NCBI GenBank assembly: GCA_903907865.1 | Contig: CAIVPR010000078.1 | Coordinates: 124,001-188,000, forward strand | Direction: 5' to 3' | From: an uncultured Acidobacteriia bacterium | Lineage (GTDB): Bacteria; Acidobacteriota; Terriglobia; Bryobacterales; Bryobacteraceae | Length of the DNA stretch: 64,000 nt | In this document: positions 16,492-25,390 of the stretch, piece after piece | How positions within the stretch are numbered: position 1 is the first letter of the stretch | Layout of the letters: every line of letters starts with the position of its first letter | The notes under the pieces: model-generated | What the model saw: only the letters and a program-made list of their open reading frames with translations | Told to the model about the DNA's origin: nothing | Database searches by the model: none | Translations under genes and position numbers: made by a program

Positions 16492-18054
16492 ATGATTTCC
16501 CGCCGCGATTTTACCCGCACAGCCACCGCGCTCGGCATTTCCGGAACAGTGCCCAGTCTCCTACGTGCCCAGACATCGGCTCTCCAAGCCCGCATCAAGC
16601 TCGATACCGACCGCAGGATTGGCGAGATCGACCCCAAACTTTACGGCAATTTCGCCGAGCACCTAGGGCGCTGCATTGAGGGCGGCCTCTTCGAGGAAGG
16701 CTCGCCACTGGCGGATTCCCACGGCTACCGCAAGGACGTCATGCAAGCGATCAAGGATCTGGACGTCACATTCCTGCGCTGGCCAGGGGGCAATTTCTCC
16801 TCCAACTACAACTGGAAGGACGGCATCGGCCCGCGCGACCAGCGTCCGGCGCGTCTCGAAATGGCTTGGGGCACGATTGAAAGCAACCGTTTCGGCACGC
16901 ACGAGTTCCTCGATTACACCGAGGCGCTTGGCATCGAGCCTTACGTCTGCGCCAACCTCGGTACCGGCTCCTGGACCGACGCGCAGCAGTGGGTCGAATA
17001 TTGCAACACCCCGTCCGGTACCGCGATGGCCAAGCTGCGGCAGCAAAACGGGCGCGAAAAGCCTTGGGGCGTGAAGTACTGGGGGCTCGGCAACGAGATG
17101 GACGGCCCGTGGCAGATGGGTCACCGCACTGCCGAGGACTATGGCAAGTTCGCCCTCGAAGCCGCCAAGCTGATGAAGTGGACCGACCCGTCTGTGAAGC
17201 TAATTGCTGCAGGCTCGTCGAACTTCGGCGCGAACATCGACTGGGTGGCGTGGAACCGCGAGGTGCTGGCGTATTTGAAGGACCACATCGAATACCTCTC
17301 CCTCCACACCTACGTGGGCAACGCGGCGAACGACTACTACGACTTCCTTTCGATCTCCAACCAGCTCGACGACCGCATCAAGACGGCTGCGGGGACGATC
17401 CGGGCGGCGCTCGGCGGGGCGCGTCCGGAGAAGCCGATCTACATCGCGTTCGATGAATACAACGTCTGGTATCGGGCGCGGGGGAACAGCCAGCGGGGTC
17501 GGCGGATTCTGGAGGAGCACTACAACTTGGAGGACGCGCTGGTGATCGCGACCATGCTAAACACGTTCGTGAACAACGCGGACACGGTGAAGATCGCCAA
17601 CATGGCGCAGATCGTGAACGTAATCGCGCCGATCTTCACGAACGAGAAGGGGATGTTCCTGCAGACCATCTTCCACCCGCTCCAGTTGTTTACCAAGAAC
17701 ACGCGCGGGGCGGCACTGGAAACGTGGATGGATTGCCCCAGTTACGAGAGCAAGCGGTTCGGGAAGACGGCGTATCTGGACGTGTCGTCGGCCATCAATG
17801 GCAAGACGCTGACGGTGAATGTGGTGAACCGGCATCTGGACAAGGACATCGAGATCGACCTGCAGTTGGAGGATGCGACGTTCGCGGCGACGGTCGAGGT
17901 GGCGCTGGTGACGGGGCCGGACATCAAGGCGGAGAATGATTTCGGCAAGACGACGGTGCAGACGGTGAAGAGCAGCGTCAAGGCAAACGGGGCAAGGTTG
18001 CGGCATCGGGTTCCACCGCATTCGTATACGATGTTGAAGGCGGTGTTGGGGTAG
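16492..18054 (+). CDS. Exported alpha-L-arabinofuranosidase (GH51)
   Basis: A 520-residue glycoside hydrolase of family 51. A Tat signal (ISRRDFTRTATALGISG) shows export. Catalytic context: the acid/base Glu in KYWGLGNEMDGPW and the nucleophile Glu in IYIAFDEYNVWY; FLRWPGGNFSSNYNWKDGIG is the conserved N-terminal barrel motif. It releases arabinose from arabinan or arabinoxylan side chains, in line with a soil polysaccharide degrader. The ATG at 16492 begins the Tat signal; the frame upstream lacks coding character. A GATAGT box lies 12 bases upstream. Confidence 0.92.
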   Translation: MISRRDFTRTATALGISGTVPSLLRAQTSALQARIKLDTDRRIGEIDPKLYGNFAEHLGRCIEGGLFEEGSPLADSHGYRKDVMQAIKDLDVTFLRWPGGNFSSNYNWKDGIGPRDQRPARLEMAWGTIESNRFGTHEFLDYTEALGIEPYVCANLGTGSWTDAQQWVEYCNTPSGTAMAKLRQQNGREKPWGVKYWGLGNEMDGPWQMGHRTAEDYGKFALEAAKLMKWTDPSVKLIAAGSSNFGANIDWVAWNREVLAYLKDHIEYLSLHTYVGNAANDYYDFLSISNQLDDRIKTAAGTIRAALGGARPEKPIYIAFDEYNVWYRARGNSQRGRRILEEHYNLEDALVIATMLNTFVNNADTVKIANMAQIVNVIAPIFTNEKGMFLQTIFHPLQLFTKNTRGAALETWMDCPSYESKRFGKTAYLDVSSAINGKTLTVNVVNRHLDKDIEIDLQLEDATFAATVEVALVTGPDIKAENDFGKTTVQTVKSSVKANGARLRHRVPPHSYTMLKAVLG

Positions 18055-18067
18055 GCGGGGGAGGGGC

Positions 18068-19432
18068 TCACCCGAGAGTTCCCAATTCCCGCGCAGTCAG
18101 GAGCGTGTCCGGGTGGTCGGGAGCCTCGGGGGCTTTTAACTCGCTGAGGTTTGCCAAAGTTGTGGCAAGATTGCTCATCACGGTCTGCGTGAATGGGTGT
18201 TTGATTCCTAATTGCTTCTTCGTGGCTGCGGCGGCTTGTTCGAGAAGAAAGCGCGCGGAGTTCAGATCGCCCTGCCGCAGCATTGTTACCGCCAAGTTCT
18301 GCATCGCGCGCCAAGTCCCGAAGTGATCCGGGCCAAGTCGCTTCTGCGTCCTGTCCAGCACTCGTTCGCCAATCACCCGTGCTCCGTCCAGATCGCCTTG
18401 ATTTGCGAGGGTTCGGGCCAAGTTCCCCAGTGCCGCAACGGTGGCGGGGTGGCCCGGGCCGAATCGCATTGTCGACATCTCGACAACCATCTCCTCCAGT
18501 GCCCGCGCGGATGCATGGTCTCCTTCCGCGGACAAAGTGGCCGCCAAGTTGCTAGCGGCGCTCAGTACCACTGGATGGCCCGGTTCCAGGGTGCGCTGGC
18601 TTGTATCCAAGACCTTTTCCTGCAGCCTTCGAGCGGCCCTGAGTTCCCCGCGATCCACAATGGCAACGGCCAAGTTTAGGAGAGCCAATAGGGTCTCAGG
18701 GTGGTCAGGGCCGAACTGATTTCGTCTCTCGTCCGCGATGGCGCGGGCACGAATGACGCGTTCACCAGGGAACAACGCCTCGATTTCGCCAGCCTGCTCT
18801 CTTAGACCAACCGCCTGTAGGGCATCGATGGCCGGTGCCGCTAGGTCGGTCCAGATCTGAGTAGCTGGAACCCCGATGGATGCGGCTTTTTCGTGTCTAT
18901 CCCAGAACCGCTTGGCCAGAGCGGTAGCTTCGTCGACGGTCCAGCCGAGCGAGGGAATCGTGTCCATGATGGTTCCCGCCAGCGGGAGCAGGACCTCCGT
19001 CAGGTGCAATTTGATCCGGAACCAAGAGTCCAGATCAGGCACGCCGATCACAAAATCAGGAGTGATCGTGGCGGGGATCCACCAAATCTGCTGCAAGGGC
19101 AGACTGGCCAAGGTCTCGCGCCGAAAACTTAGCATGGAAAGCAGATCCAGTACCCGGCCCCCCTCCGGGTAGGCCCATTCCATTCCGGTGATCGAGGCAA
19201 TTCGGACATCCGGCAGGCGAAGTCGATCCACAAGGTCACACACTGTTTTGTATGGGTCGCCACCCCGCGGCAGTTCGATATCTGTGATTGGCAGTCCGGC
19301 ATCGCGCAACCGCCGGAGAACTTCAGTGCGCGAATAGACCGAATCCCACTCGACACGCGCAAAACCGTAGTCGGGCTTGGAACACCAGAGCCTTAGACGC
19401 GCGACAACTTCGGCAATCGACTCCCCCTCCAT
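18068..19432 (-). CDS. TPR (kinesin-light-chain type) protein of a two-gene ATPase cassette
   Basis: A 454-residue protein in two parts. Residues 1-200 form an alpha/beta domain with LSFRRETLASLPLQQIWWIP and VPDLDSWFRIKL, a layout I associate with N-terminal domains of bacterial STAND/TPR proteins where a LN-x-x-RE-x-L element precedes a W-L/I-P strand; this is recognition by eye. Residues about 230-440 carry five 42-residue TPR units of the kinesin-light-chain/NB-ARC type (FGPDHPETLLALLNLA, LEPGHPVVLSAASNLA, FGPGHPATVAALGNLA, LGPDHFGTWRAMQNLA, LGIKHPFTQTVMSNLA). Its ATG follows the ATPase stop (TAA-ATG) without a single spacer base. No catalytic motif is recognised. Confidence 0.75.
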   Translation of the reverse strand: MEGESIAEVVARLRLWCSKPDYGFARVEWDSVYSRTEVLRRLRDAGLPITDIELPRGGDPYKTVCDLVDRLRLPDVRIASITGMEWAYPEGGRVLDLLSMLSFRRETLASLPLQQIWWIPATITPDFVIGVPDLDSWFRIKLHLTEVLLPLAGTIMDTIPSLGWTVDEATALAKRFWDRHEKAASIGVPATQIWTDLAAPAIDALQAVGLREQAGEIEALFPGERVIRARAIADERRNQFGPDHPETLLALLNLAVAIVDRGELRAARRLQEKVLDTSQRTLEPGHPVVLSAASNLAATLSAEGDHASARALEEMVVEMSTMRFGPGHPATVAALGNLARTLANQGDLDGARVIGERVLDRTQKRLGPDHFGTWRAMQNLAVTMLRQGDLNSARFLLEQAAAATKKQLGIKHPFTQTVMSNLATTLANLSELKAPEAPDHPDTLLTARELGTLG

Positions 19433-20836
19433 TTACTCCGTGCCACCCGGTGCATCCGCTGGCAGGTGCTCTTGATCCTTGAGGATGTCCACAACCAAAG
19501 GATGAACTCCGTACCATCCCTTCCCATTGAACTCCTGCACCGCCCGCGCTCTCAGAAGTGAGTAGATTGCCGGATCGGGTACATCTCGGTTCAACTGCCC
19601 GTTGTAGATCGCTACCAAACGCTCCGCCTTGATGGGATACGGGATCTGCTCGGCATCGAACGGACTTTGGCCCAGTCTCATCCGATAGTCCCATCGCATC
19701 TTGTTGATCGCCTTGGTGGCGTCCTCCGCCTCGATAGTCTTCGATGGTGGATTCCTGAGTACCGCCGCATAGCTCGCCTCCTGGACCATGGTGAACAAGT
19801 CCCGGAGGTTGCCGCCCGAAGCGACAATCAGCCTTGTCATTTGGCCTTTCTCAAACAATCCGGGTTCTACCCTCGCCTCAAGAACCGACCGGACGGCTGA
19901 ACGGCCCACCTCAAACGGCGCGTGCAGTCGGTCGAATAGCGGCGCGTCGTGGATCATGTTCTTGTCGAAAGGAAGCTTCTCGGCCTCCGGGGAGTAGGCG
20001 AGCCAGACCGGAATAGTGAAAATGATGCTGACCCGCAAGCTGGAGAAAACGCCGCCGTAGTCCAGAAAGAGCTCCCGTAACGCTTGGGGCGAGATTACTT
20101 TCTTATCGAGATCCTCCACGATGAGAAGCCATTCCTTGCCGGATTTCTCCTCCAATGCACGGGAACAAGCGTCAATCAGGCGATTGCAGAGGCCCACCAG
20201 CGTCGAGAGCCGTTGCAGACTGTACTCCAGGGTCTCGGCTTTTCTCTCCGCCGCATATTTTATTTGGCCCTTGACCGATGCCAAGATACCCAGCAACTTG
20301 GCCCACAGGGAACCTTCCTTGACTCCCGCGCCTACCTCCCCGAGCACGTGCCCGCCCAGTGTTTCGGTAGTCTTGACCTGCGGCGGTTGCACCCAATTCA
20401 TGATATCCGCAACCAAATCGGCCGGAACCTTGCCCCCGAAAGGGAGCGCTTCCAACTCCTTGGCCCTTTCTACCAAGCTGACCAGCATCAGGAGGAGGAC
20501 ATCGAAGACTTTGAAACTTGAGGGGTTCAGTTCATCAGCGACACTGATGCGAACGGCCACCTGCTGAGCCTTCACCCGATCGGTCAATCGCCAAATCTCG
20601 GTCGACTTCCCAACGCCAGGATGTCCCATCACAAAGGCTTGGAACGGGATGGTTCCGAATGACTCCTGGAGCTTGCGGGACAGAACTGCCACAGTGTCTT
20701 CGCCACGAACCTTGAGCAACTCGGGACGGTAGAATCTGGTCAACTCTTCAGGTGTGGATAGTGGTTCCGACCGCAGGGTCAGATAAAAGCTATCCAGATC
20801 CTTCGCGGGACCGTCGGGAATCGGGAAGCGGCGCAT
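19433..20836 (-). CDS. STAND/AAA-like P-loop ATPase, partner of the TPR protein
   Basis: A 467-residue P-loop ATPase. Walker A is GHPGVGKST (71-79), Walker B LLIVEDLDK (237-245), and a sensor-2-like motif is ASGGNLRDLF (339-348), similar to ORC/Cdc6 and STAND ATPases. Residues 160-230 are helical with a short hydrophobic stretch (LLGILASVKG). The C-terminal RLVAIYNGQLNR ... WYGVHPLVVDIL resembles a winged-helix-like end common in bacterial conflict and signalling ATPases. It is translationally coupled to the TPR gene. A TAAAAT box nine bases before its ATG suggests the cassette has its own promoter. Function unknown; defence or stress signalling is an inference. Confidence 0.78.
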   Translation of the reverse strand: MRRFPIPDGPAKDLDSFYLTLRSEPLSTPEELTRFYRPELLKVRGEDTVAVLSRKLQESFGTIPFQAFVMGHPGVGKSTEIWRLTDRVKAQQVAVRISVADELNPSSFKVFDVLLLMLVSLVERAKELEALPFGGKVPADLVADIMNWVQPPQVKTTETLGGHVLGEVGAGVKEGSLWAKLLGILASVKGQIKYAAERKAETLEYSLQRLSTLVGLCNRLIDACSRALEEKSGKEWLLIVEDLDKKVISPQALRELFLDYGGVFSSLRVSIIFTIPVWLAYSPEAEKLPFDKNMIHDAPLFDRLHAPFEVGRSAVRSVLEARVEPGLFEKGQMTRLIVASGGNLRDLFTMVQEASYAAVLRNPPSKTIEAEDATKAINKMRWDYRMRLGQSPFDAEQIPYPIKAERLVAIYNGQLNRDVPDPAIYSLLRARAVQEFNGKGWYGVHPLVVDILKDQEHLPADAPGGTE

Positions 20837-20845
20837 GTCACCCCC

Positions 20846-20851
20846 ATTTTA
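20846..20851 (-). promoter_or_regulatory. Putative -10 box of the ATPase-TPR cassette
   Basis: TAAAAT on the minus strand ends nine bases before the ATG at 20836. It lies in the 29-base gap after the ChbG-like gene stop, so the cassette can be transcribed independently of the Mla operon upstream. Confidence 0.4.
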
Positions 20852-20865
20852 CCCTCAACGCACAC

Positions 20866-21666
20866 CTAGGAGTTCCGGTAGTCCACCAACTCAATCCCCC
20901 GTCTCTCCAGCACCCGCCGTGTCTCGGGAGCAACCAAGGCCGACAGCTCCACCTCGCGGCTCAGCTTCAAGCGCGTCTTCGCCGCCCGCAGTTCCGGGCC
21001 CAGCCGTCCGGGATGGCACATGAATTCCGTCAGGCCCTCCGGCATGCGTTCCAGCGTCGCCGCCATCGAACCGGAATCCAATCTCCCGGTGACTTGGAAG
21101 CCGGTGAAATGGTCGGTCGTCCTCAGACCATCGAGTTTGCGCGCGAATTCGGGCACCATAGCCCGCATTCCAACCGCCACCAAGCGCTTGGTCAGCTTGG
21201 CACCGGCGTCGACCCCGAAATCGAAGGGTCGCCGCACCCAGTCGATACCGAACTCGCGGGCTACGCGCGACACCGCGTCCAACACAGGAGGCAGTAAATG
21301 GGTGTGCTTGTGCGTGTCGATGTGGCTGGGCCGGATTCCGGCGTCGACGATCTTGCGCACTTGAGCGCGGGCTTCCTCATAGACCGGGATCTCGCGCCGC
21401 CACAACGCGCCCAACAACTCCTGCACGGTCGCAGGCAGTTCGCGCGTGGGATCCAGCACGCTCCGCCCCTGCACCATCACCAGATGCACCCCCACATCCA
21501 GCGACGGCACCTCGCGGGCCAGCGCAACGGCCTCCTCGAACGCATCGCCGTTCGCCATCAGCGTCGTCGCGGTGAGGATTCCGTGGCGGTGCGCTTCGAC
21601 GATTCCGGCGTTCACGTCGCGCGTGAAACCGAAATCGTCGGCGTTGACGATCAGCCGGATCGACAT
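20866..21666 (-). CDS. ChbG/YdjC-family carbohydrate deacetylase
   Basis: A 266-residue protein. The N-terminal IVNADDFGFTRDVNAGI gives the metal-binding Asp pair and PSHIDTHKHTHLLP the His ligands of the ChbG/HpnK fold; MCHPGRLGPE near the C-terminus is also conserved. Known members deacetylate N-acetylated oligosaccharides, and HpnK homologues act in hopanoid side-chain synthesis. Here it starts two bases after the mlaD stop, so it belongs to the lipid transport operon; a role in lipid or glycolipid modification is therefore possible. Confidence 0.85.
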   Translation of the reverse strand: MSIRLIVNADDFGFTRDVNAGIVEAHRHGILTATTLMANGDAFEEAVALAREVPSLDVGVHLVMVQGRSVLDPTRELPATVQELLGALWRREIPVYEEARAQVRKIVDAGIRPSHIDTHKHTHLLPPVLDAVSRVAREFGIDWVRRPFDFGVDAGAKLTKRLVAVGMRAMVPEFARKLDGLRTTDHFTGFQVTGRLDSGSMAATLERMPEGLTEFMCHPGRLGPELRAAKTRLKLSREVELSALVAPETRRVLERRGIELVDYRNS

Positions 21667-21668
21667 GT

Positions 21669-22742
21669 CTAGAACAAGGTCAGCCGGATGGAAATGAACT
21701 TCTTGGGGTTCTTGTGGACGTCCACCAGCAGGCTGTCCAGCTCCTTGGCCACGGAATTGGCCGAGTTAAACAACTCGGGGTTCACGAGCAGCTGCCCCAC
21801 GGTACCTTTGCCCGCGTTGATGTTTCCGATGGCGGTATCGAGCTTGTTCGCGATCTCGGTCAACTGCTTGGCGAGTTGATCCTCTGTCAGCAGCTTGCCC
21901 GCCGTGCCTTTGCCCGAATTGAGATTCTCGAGCATCTTTTTGGCCTCGGCGATTGTGGTGCGGGTCTCGTCGGCGATGGCGGGGTCGTAGAGGAGTTTTC
22001 CGGCAGTCCCTTTGCCTTGCTGGACGTGCGCCATCATGTCGTCGGCGCGCTGGATGAGGCGCCGCATGTCGTCGTAAAGTTCGGGACTGTAGAGGATCTT
22101 GGAGACCGACCCGTTGCTGTTCTTGACGTCCTTGACCAACTGCTGGATCTCGCCGAGGGTAGCGTTGAATCTGTCATAGAGGGCATCGTCGTGCAGGAGC
22201 TTGCCGAGATTGCCTTCGCCCTTGTCGACTATGGCCAGCATGCCGTCAACACGGCCCAGGATGCCCTTGAACTGCACGAGCAAGCCCGACGCCTGCGCCA
22301 TGATCTCGGAGATGTCCTGCGTCTCAACTGCCTTCAGTTCGCCACCCTCGGGCACCCTTTTTGGGTGCGTGCCCTTCGAAATGTTGATGTACTTGTCCCC
22401 CAGCAAGTTGGCGGCGCTGATGGCGGCGTGGGAATCTTCAGGAATCAGGTCGACGTATTTGCGGGAGATCCGCATCTTGATCTCGACCGTGCGTTTGGGG
22501 TCGTGGGAGCCGGAAAGCTGCACCGAGGTGATATGCCCCACGAAGATGCCGTTCAGTCGGACAGGAGCATTCTCGGCCATCCCCGCCGAGTCCTCCATGT
22601 AGGTGCGGAGTTCGAAGTCGCCGGTGAGCATGTTGCTCTGGCTGGTCAAGAGGAAGATCAGGAGACCAAGGATGACCATCGAGATCGAGGCGATGATGCC
22701 GACCTTCAACTGCGCCCACGAAACTCTTTTCTGGGATGCCAT
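21669..22742 (-). CDS. mlaD: MlaD-family (MCE) lipid transport protein
   Basis: A 357-residue MCE protein with one N-terminal membrane helix (VGIIASISMVILGLLIFLLT), then the MCE domain (YMEDSAGMAENAPVRLNGIF) at about 40-120. The C-terminal half contains five copies of a G-x-G-[TNS]-x-[GS]-[KQ]-x-L unit (GEGNLGKLLHD, NGSVSKILYS, GKGTAGKLLYD, GKGTAGKLLTE, GKGTVGQLLVN) spaced by helical segments. It should form a hexameric ring that passes lipids between membranes, together with the permease and ATPase encoded upstream. It begins seven bases after mlaF. Confidence 0.88.
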   Translation of the reverse strand: MASQKRVSWAQLKVGIIASISMVILGLLIFLLTSQSNMLTGDFELRTYMEDSAGMAENAPVRLNGIFVGHITSVQLSGSHDPKRTVEIKMRISRKYVDLIPEDSHAAISAANLLGDKYINISKGTHPKRVPEGGELKAVETQDISEIMAQASGLLVQFKGILGRVDGMLAIVDKGEGNLGKLLHDDALYDRFNATLGEIQQLVKDVKNSNGSVSKILYSPELYDDMRRLIQRADDMMAHVQQGKGTAGKLLYDPAIADETRTTIAEAKKMLENLNSGKGTAGKLLTEDQLAKQLTEIANKLDTAIGNINAGKGTVGQLLVNPELFNSANSVAKELDSLLVDVHKNPKKFISIRLTLF

Positions 22743-22749
22743 ATGGTCT

Positions 22750-23577
22750 TTATTTCTCGGGGCGTTTTACAAACTTGGATATATAGGGGTCTGCCGACGC
22801 TTCCAGTTCCGCCTGTTTCCCCTCGAACACCAGACGGCCTTCCTTGAGCACCATAAAGATCGTGTTGTCCGCAGCCTCGGGGCAAGGATCCAAACGACCG
22901 CTATCTGAATTGTAGCGGAAGTTGGCCACCAGGTTGCCATCCTGGTAGCGGTGGGTCACAACGAGCGCCGTAGTGTTGTCCACATCGCGCTCTTTCACGA
23001 TCAAGGCCATGATGGTGTGGGCCGTAATCGGGTCGAGACCGGCGGTGGGCGAATCGTAGAGGAGCAGCGGAGGTTTGGTGACGACCGCCCGCGCGATGGC
23101 GGCGCGGCGGCGCATGCCACCCGAAAGCTCGCTCGGGTACTTGAGCAGTGTTTGCTCCAGTTCGACGAAGCGGAGGGAATCCTTGACCGCGGTTTCCATG
23201 GATTCCAGCGGCATCCGGGTGCCGCGCTGGTTGAGCAGAGGATAGGCGACGTTCTGGGCGATGGTCATCGAATCGAACAGGGCCGATTCTTGGAACAGCA
23301 TGCCGACCCGCGCCCGGATGCCGAACAGGTCTTCTTCCGGCTTGTCGGTGATGTCCTCGCCGAGCAGCGTGACTTTCCCCTTGTCGGCGTGCTCCAACCC
23401 CATCGCGGTCTTGAGCAGGACGGTCTTTCCGCTTCCGGCCGCCCCCAGGACGATTCGCGTTTCGCCTTCGCGAACGCTGAAGCTCATTTCGTCCAACGCC
23501 GCCAAATCGCCGAAGGACACCCGCACCTTGTCAAAACACATCAAGGTCTTTACTTCCTTCGTTTCCACTTGAGCCAT
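22750..23577 (-). CDS. mlaF: MlaF-type ABC transporter ATP-binding protein
   Basis: A 275-residue ABC ATPase. Walker A is LGAAGSGKT, the signature YPSELSGGMRRRAAIARAVV, Walker B LLLYDSPTAGLDP, and the H-loop VVTHRYQDG. After the H-loop there is a polar insertion of about 20 residues (ANFRYNSDSGRLDPCPEA) not present in E. coli MlaF. It powers lipid transport together with MlaE and MlaD. Its ATG shares one base with the mlaE stop (TGATG), showing tight coupling. Confidence 0.9.
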   Translation of the reverse strand: MAQVETKEVKTLMCFDKVRVSFGDLAALDEMSFSVREGETRIVLGAAGSGKTVLLKTAMGLEHADKGKVTLLGEDITDKPEEDLFGIRARVGMLFQESALFDSMTIAQNVAYPLLNQRGTRMPLESMETAVKDSLRFVELEQTLLKYPSELSGGMRRRAAIARAVVTKPPLLLYDSPTAGLDPITAHTIMALIVKERDVDNTTALVVTHRYQDGNLVANFRYNSDSGRLDPCPEAADNTIFMVLKEGRLVFEGKQAELEASADPYISKFVKRPEK

Positions 23578-24341
23578 CAGTTTCCCGTGTACTTCACGAA
23601 GATCAGGCCCATGAAGAGGTTGAGGATGAGGATCGTCACTGACGCCGCCACCATCGCCTGTGTGGTCGCGCGGCCGACGCCCTGGGTGCCGCCGGTCGCC
23701 TTCAGTCCATAGAAGCAGCCAATCAGAGAGACCACGAACGAGAAGACAAATGGCTTTAGTAGCCCTTGGGTCAAATCCGTCCAGTCAAGCGCTCTCCACG
23801 CCTGCGACCAGTACTGCGCCCAGTCCAAGTCGTACACCAGTTTGCCGATCAGCCAGCCGCCCAGCATGCCGACGAAGTCGTCGATTACGGTGAGGCAGGG
23901 CAGCATCACGGCCGTGGCGAGCATTCGCGGCGTCACCAGCTTCTGAACAGGGTCGGTGCCGAGCGCCCGCATGGCGTCGATCTGCTCGGTCACCTTCATG
24001 GAGCCGAGTTCACTGGCGATACCGGAAGCATTCCGCCCGGCGACCATCAGCGACGTCAATACCGGTCCCAGCTCGCGCACCAAGATGATGGACACGACGG
24101 TACCGGTCCGCCCGGTCTGTCCGTACTGCTGCAGGGCGCGGCCCATCTGGAGCGCCATCACGGCACCCGAGAAGAAACCGGTGAGGAGGACGATGGGAAC
24201 GCTCCCGACGCCGATCGAATCCATTTGGATCTTGATGTCGTCGGTATAGTGGGGTTTGCGGACGATGTTCCGCATCGCCCGGCCCGTGAGCAGGTAGAAC
24301 TCCTGGATCGCCTCTAGCGGGTCCTTGAGAAAGTCGAGCAC
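23577..24341 (-). CDS. mlaE: MlaE-type lipid transport permease
   Basis: A 254-residue integral membrane protein of the MlaE/YrbE family with about five hydrophobic segments. Conserved blocks are ILVRELGPVLTSLMVAGRNA, GSMKVTEQIDAMRALGTDP and RMLATAVMLPCLTVI. It is the first gene of the operon mlaE-mlaF-mlaD-chbG-like and begins with GTG. The complex probably maintains outer-membrane lipid asymmetry or imports lipids. It is divergent from the P1 peptidase, whose leader overlaps its 5' region. Confidence 0.92.
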   Translation of the reverse strand: MLDFLKDPLEAIQEFYLLTGRAMRNIVRKPHYTDDIKIQMDSIGVGSVPIVLLTGFFSGAVMALQMGRALQQYGQTGRTGTVVSIILVRELGPVLTSLMVAGRNASGIASELGSMKVTEQIDAMRALGTDPVQKLVTPRMLATAVMLPCLTVIDDFVGMLGGWLIGKLVYDLDWAQYWSQAWRALDWTDLTQGLLKPFVFSFVVSLIGCFYGLKATGGTQGVGRATTQAMVAASVTILILNLFMGLIFVKYTGN

Positions 24342-24432
24342 GATTCAGCCGGGTTTCGGAAGACGAGGATTACGAACCGATGCTAGCACACGCGGACCGG
24401 GTATTGGCGGCAAAGGCCACAGGGTGGAAGAA

Positions 24433-25383
24433 ATGAAAGGCCTTACCGATGTTCCCGGCATCCGGGTCGGGCACGTGACGGATGCCGATGCGCACACCGG
24501 TTGTACGGTGATCCTGTGCGGTCCCGACGCCGTGGGGGGCGTGGATGTGCGCGGTTCCGCGACCGGATCGAGCGAATTGGATGCCTTGAGTCCGGGCCAT
24601 GTCACGGCGTTTATCGACGCCATCGTGCTCGCTGGGGGCAGTGCGTTCGGCCTTGAAGCTGCCTGCGGGGTCCGGCGCGCGCTCGAAAAGCGGGGGATCG
24701 GCTTCGATACGGGGGTGGCGCGCGTGCCGATTGCCCCTTCGGCGATCCTGTTCGACTTGGGGATCGGCAAGCCCGATGTCCGCCCGGGGCGGGAGATGGG
24801 CGAGAAGGCGGTGGCAGCGGCGTCGGACGGTCCGGTTCAGGAGGGCAATGTCGGGGCCGGAACCGGTTGCACGGTGGGCAAGCTCTTCGGTATGAAACAG
24901 GCGATGAAGTCGGGAATTGGCAGTGCTTCCTTGACGTTAGGGAACGGGGCGATTGTGGCGGCCTTGGTCGCGGTGAACGCGTTGGGTGACGTGATCGACC
25001 CCGAGACCGGGAAGGTGGTGGCCGGCGCGCGGAAGTCGGCCGACAGCCGGGAGTTCGTCGGATCGGCTGCGGCGATGCGGCACGGGGTCGGTGGGCCGCA
25101 GTTTCGCGGTAATACGACGCTGGCGGTGGTCGCGACCAACGTCAAGCTGGACAAGGTCCAGACCAACAAGTTGGCAGCATTGGCCAGTATCGGAGTGGCG
25201 AGGACGATTTCGCCTGTCAACACGATGGCCGATGGCGACATCACATTTGCAATTTCGCTCGGACAGGAAAAAGCCAGCATCGACGCCGTTGGTATCGCGG
25301 CGTCGGAGGCCTTGGCAATGGCCGTGCTGCGGGCAGTGCGGAGCGCTCGGACGGCGGCGGGTGTGCCGGGGTTGGGGGTTTAA
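24433..25383 (+). CDS. P1-family peptidase (DmpA-like)
   Basis: A 316-residue N-terminal-nucleophile type peptidase of family S58. The beginning KGLTDVPGIRVGHVTDAD, the block GGSAFGLEAACGV, GNVGAGTGCTVGK, and the processing-site region RGNTTLAVVATN identify the family, whose members self-cleave into alpha and beta chains and act as aminopeptidases or beta-peptidases. The ATG at 24433 is preceded by GGAAG; upstream frame lies antisense to mlaE. No signal peptide, so it is probably cytoplasmic. Substrate unknown. Confidence 0.88.
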   Translation: MKGLTDVPGIRVGHVTDADAHTGCTVILCGPDAVGGVDVRGSATGSSELDALSPGHVTAFIDAIVLAGGSAFGLEAACGVRRALEKRGIGFDTGVARVPIAPSAILFDLGIGKPDVRPGREMGEKAVAAASDGPVQEGNVGAGTGCTVGKLFGMKQAMKSGIGSASLTLGNGAIVAALVAVNALGDVIDPETGKVVAGARKSADSREFVGSAAAMRHGVGGPQFRGNTTLAVVATNVKLDKVQTNKLAALASIGVARTISPVNTMADGDITFAISLGQEKASIDAVGIAASEALAMAVLRAVRSARTAAGVPGLGV

Positions 25384-25390
25384 ACCGCGC

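Noticed and set aside
21714-22847. 377-codon plus-strand ORF
   Set aside because: Antisense of mlaD and the end of mlaF.
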